Positions 40,076 through 40,175 of a stretch of 40,175 nucleotides of DNA are shown one piece after another. The stretch is from Lachnospiraceae bacterium. GTDB taxonomy: Bacteria; Bacillota; Clostridia; Lachnospirales; Lachnospiraceae. A model generated the notes under the pieces. The model did no database searches and was not told the DNA's origin. It saw only the letters and a list, made by a program, of their open reading frames with translations. The position numbers and the translations under genes were made by a program. Positions within the stretch are counted from its first letter, which is position 1. Each line of letters starts with the position of its first letter. The DNA lies in the NCBI GenBank assembly GCA_017962825.1, contig JAGCUO010000084.1:1-40175 (forward strand). Reading direction: 5' to 3'.

Positions 40076-40175
40076 ATGGTAGTACAGCACAATCTTACAG
40101 CAATGAACTCTAACAGAATGCTTGGTCTTACTCAGGGAACTCTTTCCAAGAGCACTGAGAAGCTTTCTTCAGGAT
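40076..40175 (+). CDS. Second flagellin gene, 5' part only
   Basis: The window ends after 33 codons. The visible N-terminus MVVQHNLTAMNSNRMLGLTQ and STEKLSSG is nearly the same as the first flagellin (Ala-Met in place of Ala-Gln at residues 9-10, and a different stretch after GLT), so it is a tandem paralogue. It has its own promoter and leader. The two may form one mixed filament or be used under different conditions. Confidence 0.93.
   Translation, partial: MVVQHNLTAMNSNRMLGLTQGTLSKSTEKLSSG

Overview
The window reads as one stretch of a motile, Gram-positive anaerobe of the Clostridia, most likely Lachnospiraceae and in the range of Butyrivibrio and its relatives. This is inferred from gene content, not from a marker search. 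The clues are secreted flagellins without an outer-membrane export context, a SleB-type wall hydrolase, lipoproteins with Gram-positive lipoboxes, strong AGGAGG-like ribosome sites, an NfeD plus SPFH membrane pair, SigD-type flagellar promoters, and a PfkA carrying the sequence TIDLD. Genes are tightly packed, often with ATGA or TAATG overlaps. No gap exceeds 300 bases.

Layout. 1-5445 is the end of an exopolysaccharide or cell-surface glycan cluster: a family 2 glycosyltransferase fragment, a second family 2 enzyme, the polyprenyl-phosphate sugar-1-phosphate transferase that starts the repeat unit, and two GT-B enzymes. 5568-9773 is an AT-rich accessory islet with two paralogous lipoproteins carrying C-type-lectin-like domains, a SUKH-type immunity-like protein, an unrecognised protein and a zinc-ribbon/lipoprotein chimera. 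It is bounded on both sides by long near-perfect hairpin repeats. 9841-12941 (minus strand) encodes a membrane-anchored trypsin-like protease coupled to a membrane-anchored SGNH hydrolase. 13022-16695 holds two polyprenyl-phosphate-type family 2 glycosyltransferases and a multi-spanning, probably GT-C, membrane protein. 16723-24371 is mostly core metabolism and information genes: dnaE, pseB, pfkA, proC and a TrmH/SpoU RNA methyltransferase. 24458-25229 looks like a reduced ABC transporter: a 36-residue EAA-loop peptide and a degenerate ATPase, separated and flanked by hairpin repeats. Next comes a SleB-family wall hydrolase with three WalR-like hexamers in its promoter, and then a compact locus that looks like a type I toxin-antitoxin module. 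26897-35679 holds nfeD, an SPFH protein, argF, birA, a small conserved-looking protein, dusB, a CgeB-like glycosyltransferase and an MBOAT plus AlgJ-like O-acetylation pair. 35874-40175 is a late flagellar block: flaG, fliD, fliS, a FliT/FlgN-like chaperone, and two flagellin genes (the second cut by the window end). Each transcription unit in this block has a SigD-like promoter and a leader hairpin presenting GGA.

How the parts relate. Much of the window concerns the cell surface: glycan assembly, glycan acetylation, wall hydrolysis, flagella, and probably flagellin glycosylation (pseB makes the first pseudaminic acid intermediate). A family of hairpin repeats built around GGGGACGTACCCC or GGGGACGGTTCTC and ending in TGACA/TGTCA occurs seven times, always between genes and usually touching a stop codon. 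It marks the edges of the accessory segments. No transposase for it lies in the window.

The most notable items are: (1) the unannotated 28-codon membrane peptide with a convergent antisense RNA and shared bidirectional terminator at 26473-26822; (2) the stand-alone EAA-loop peptide beside a degenerate ABC ATPase; (3) the tandem TGTAAC/TGTAAA/TGTAAC boxes before the wall hydrolase; (4) the hairpin repeats flanking the accessory islet.
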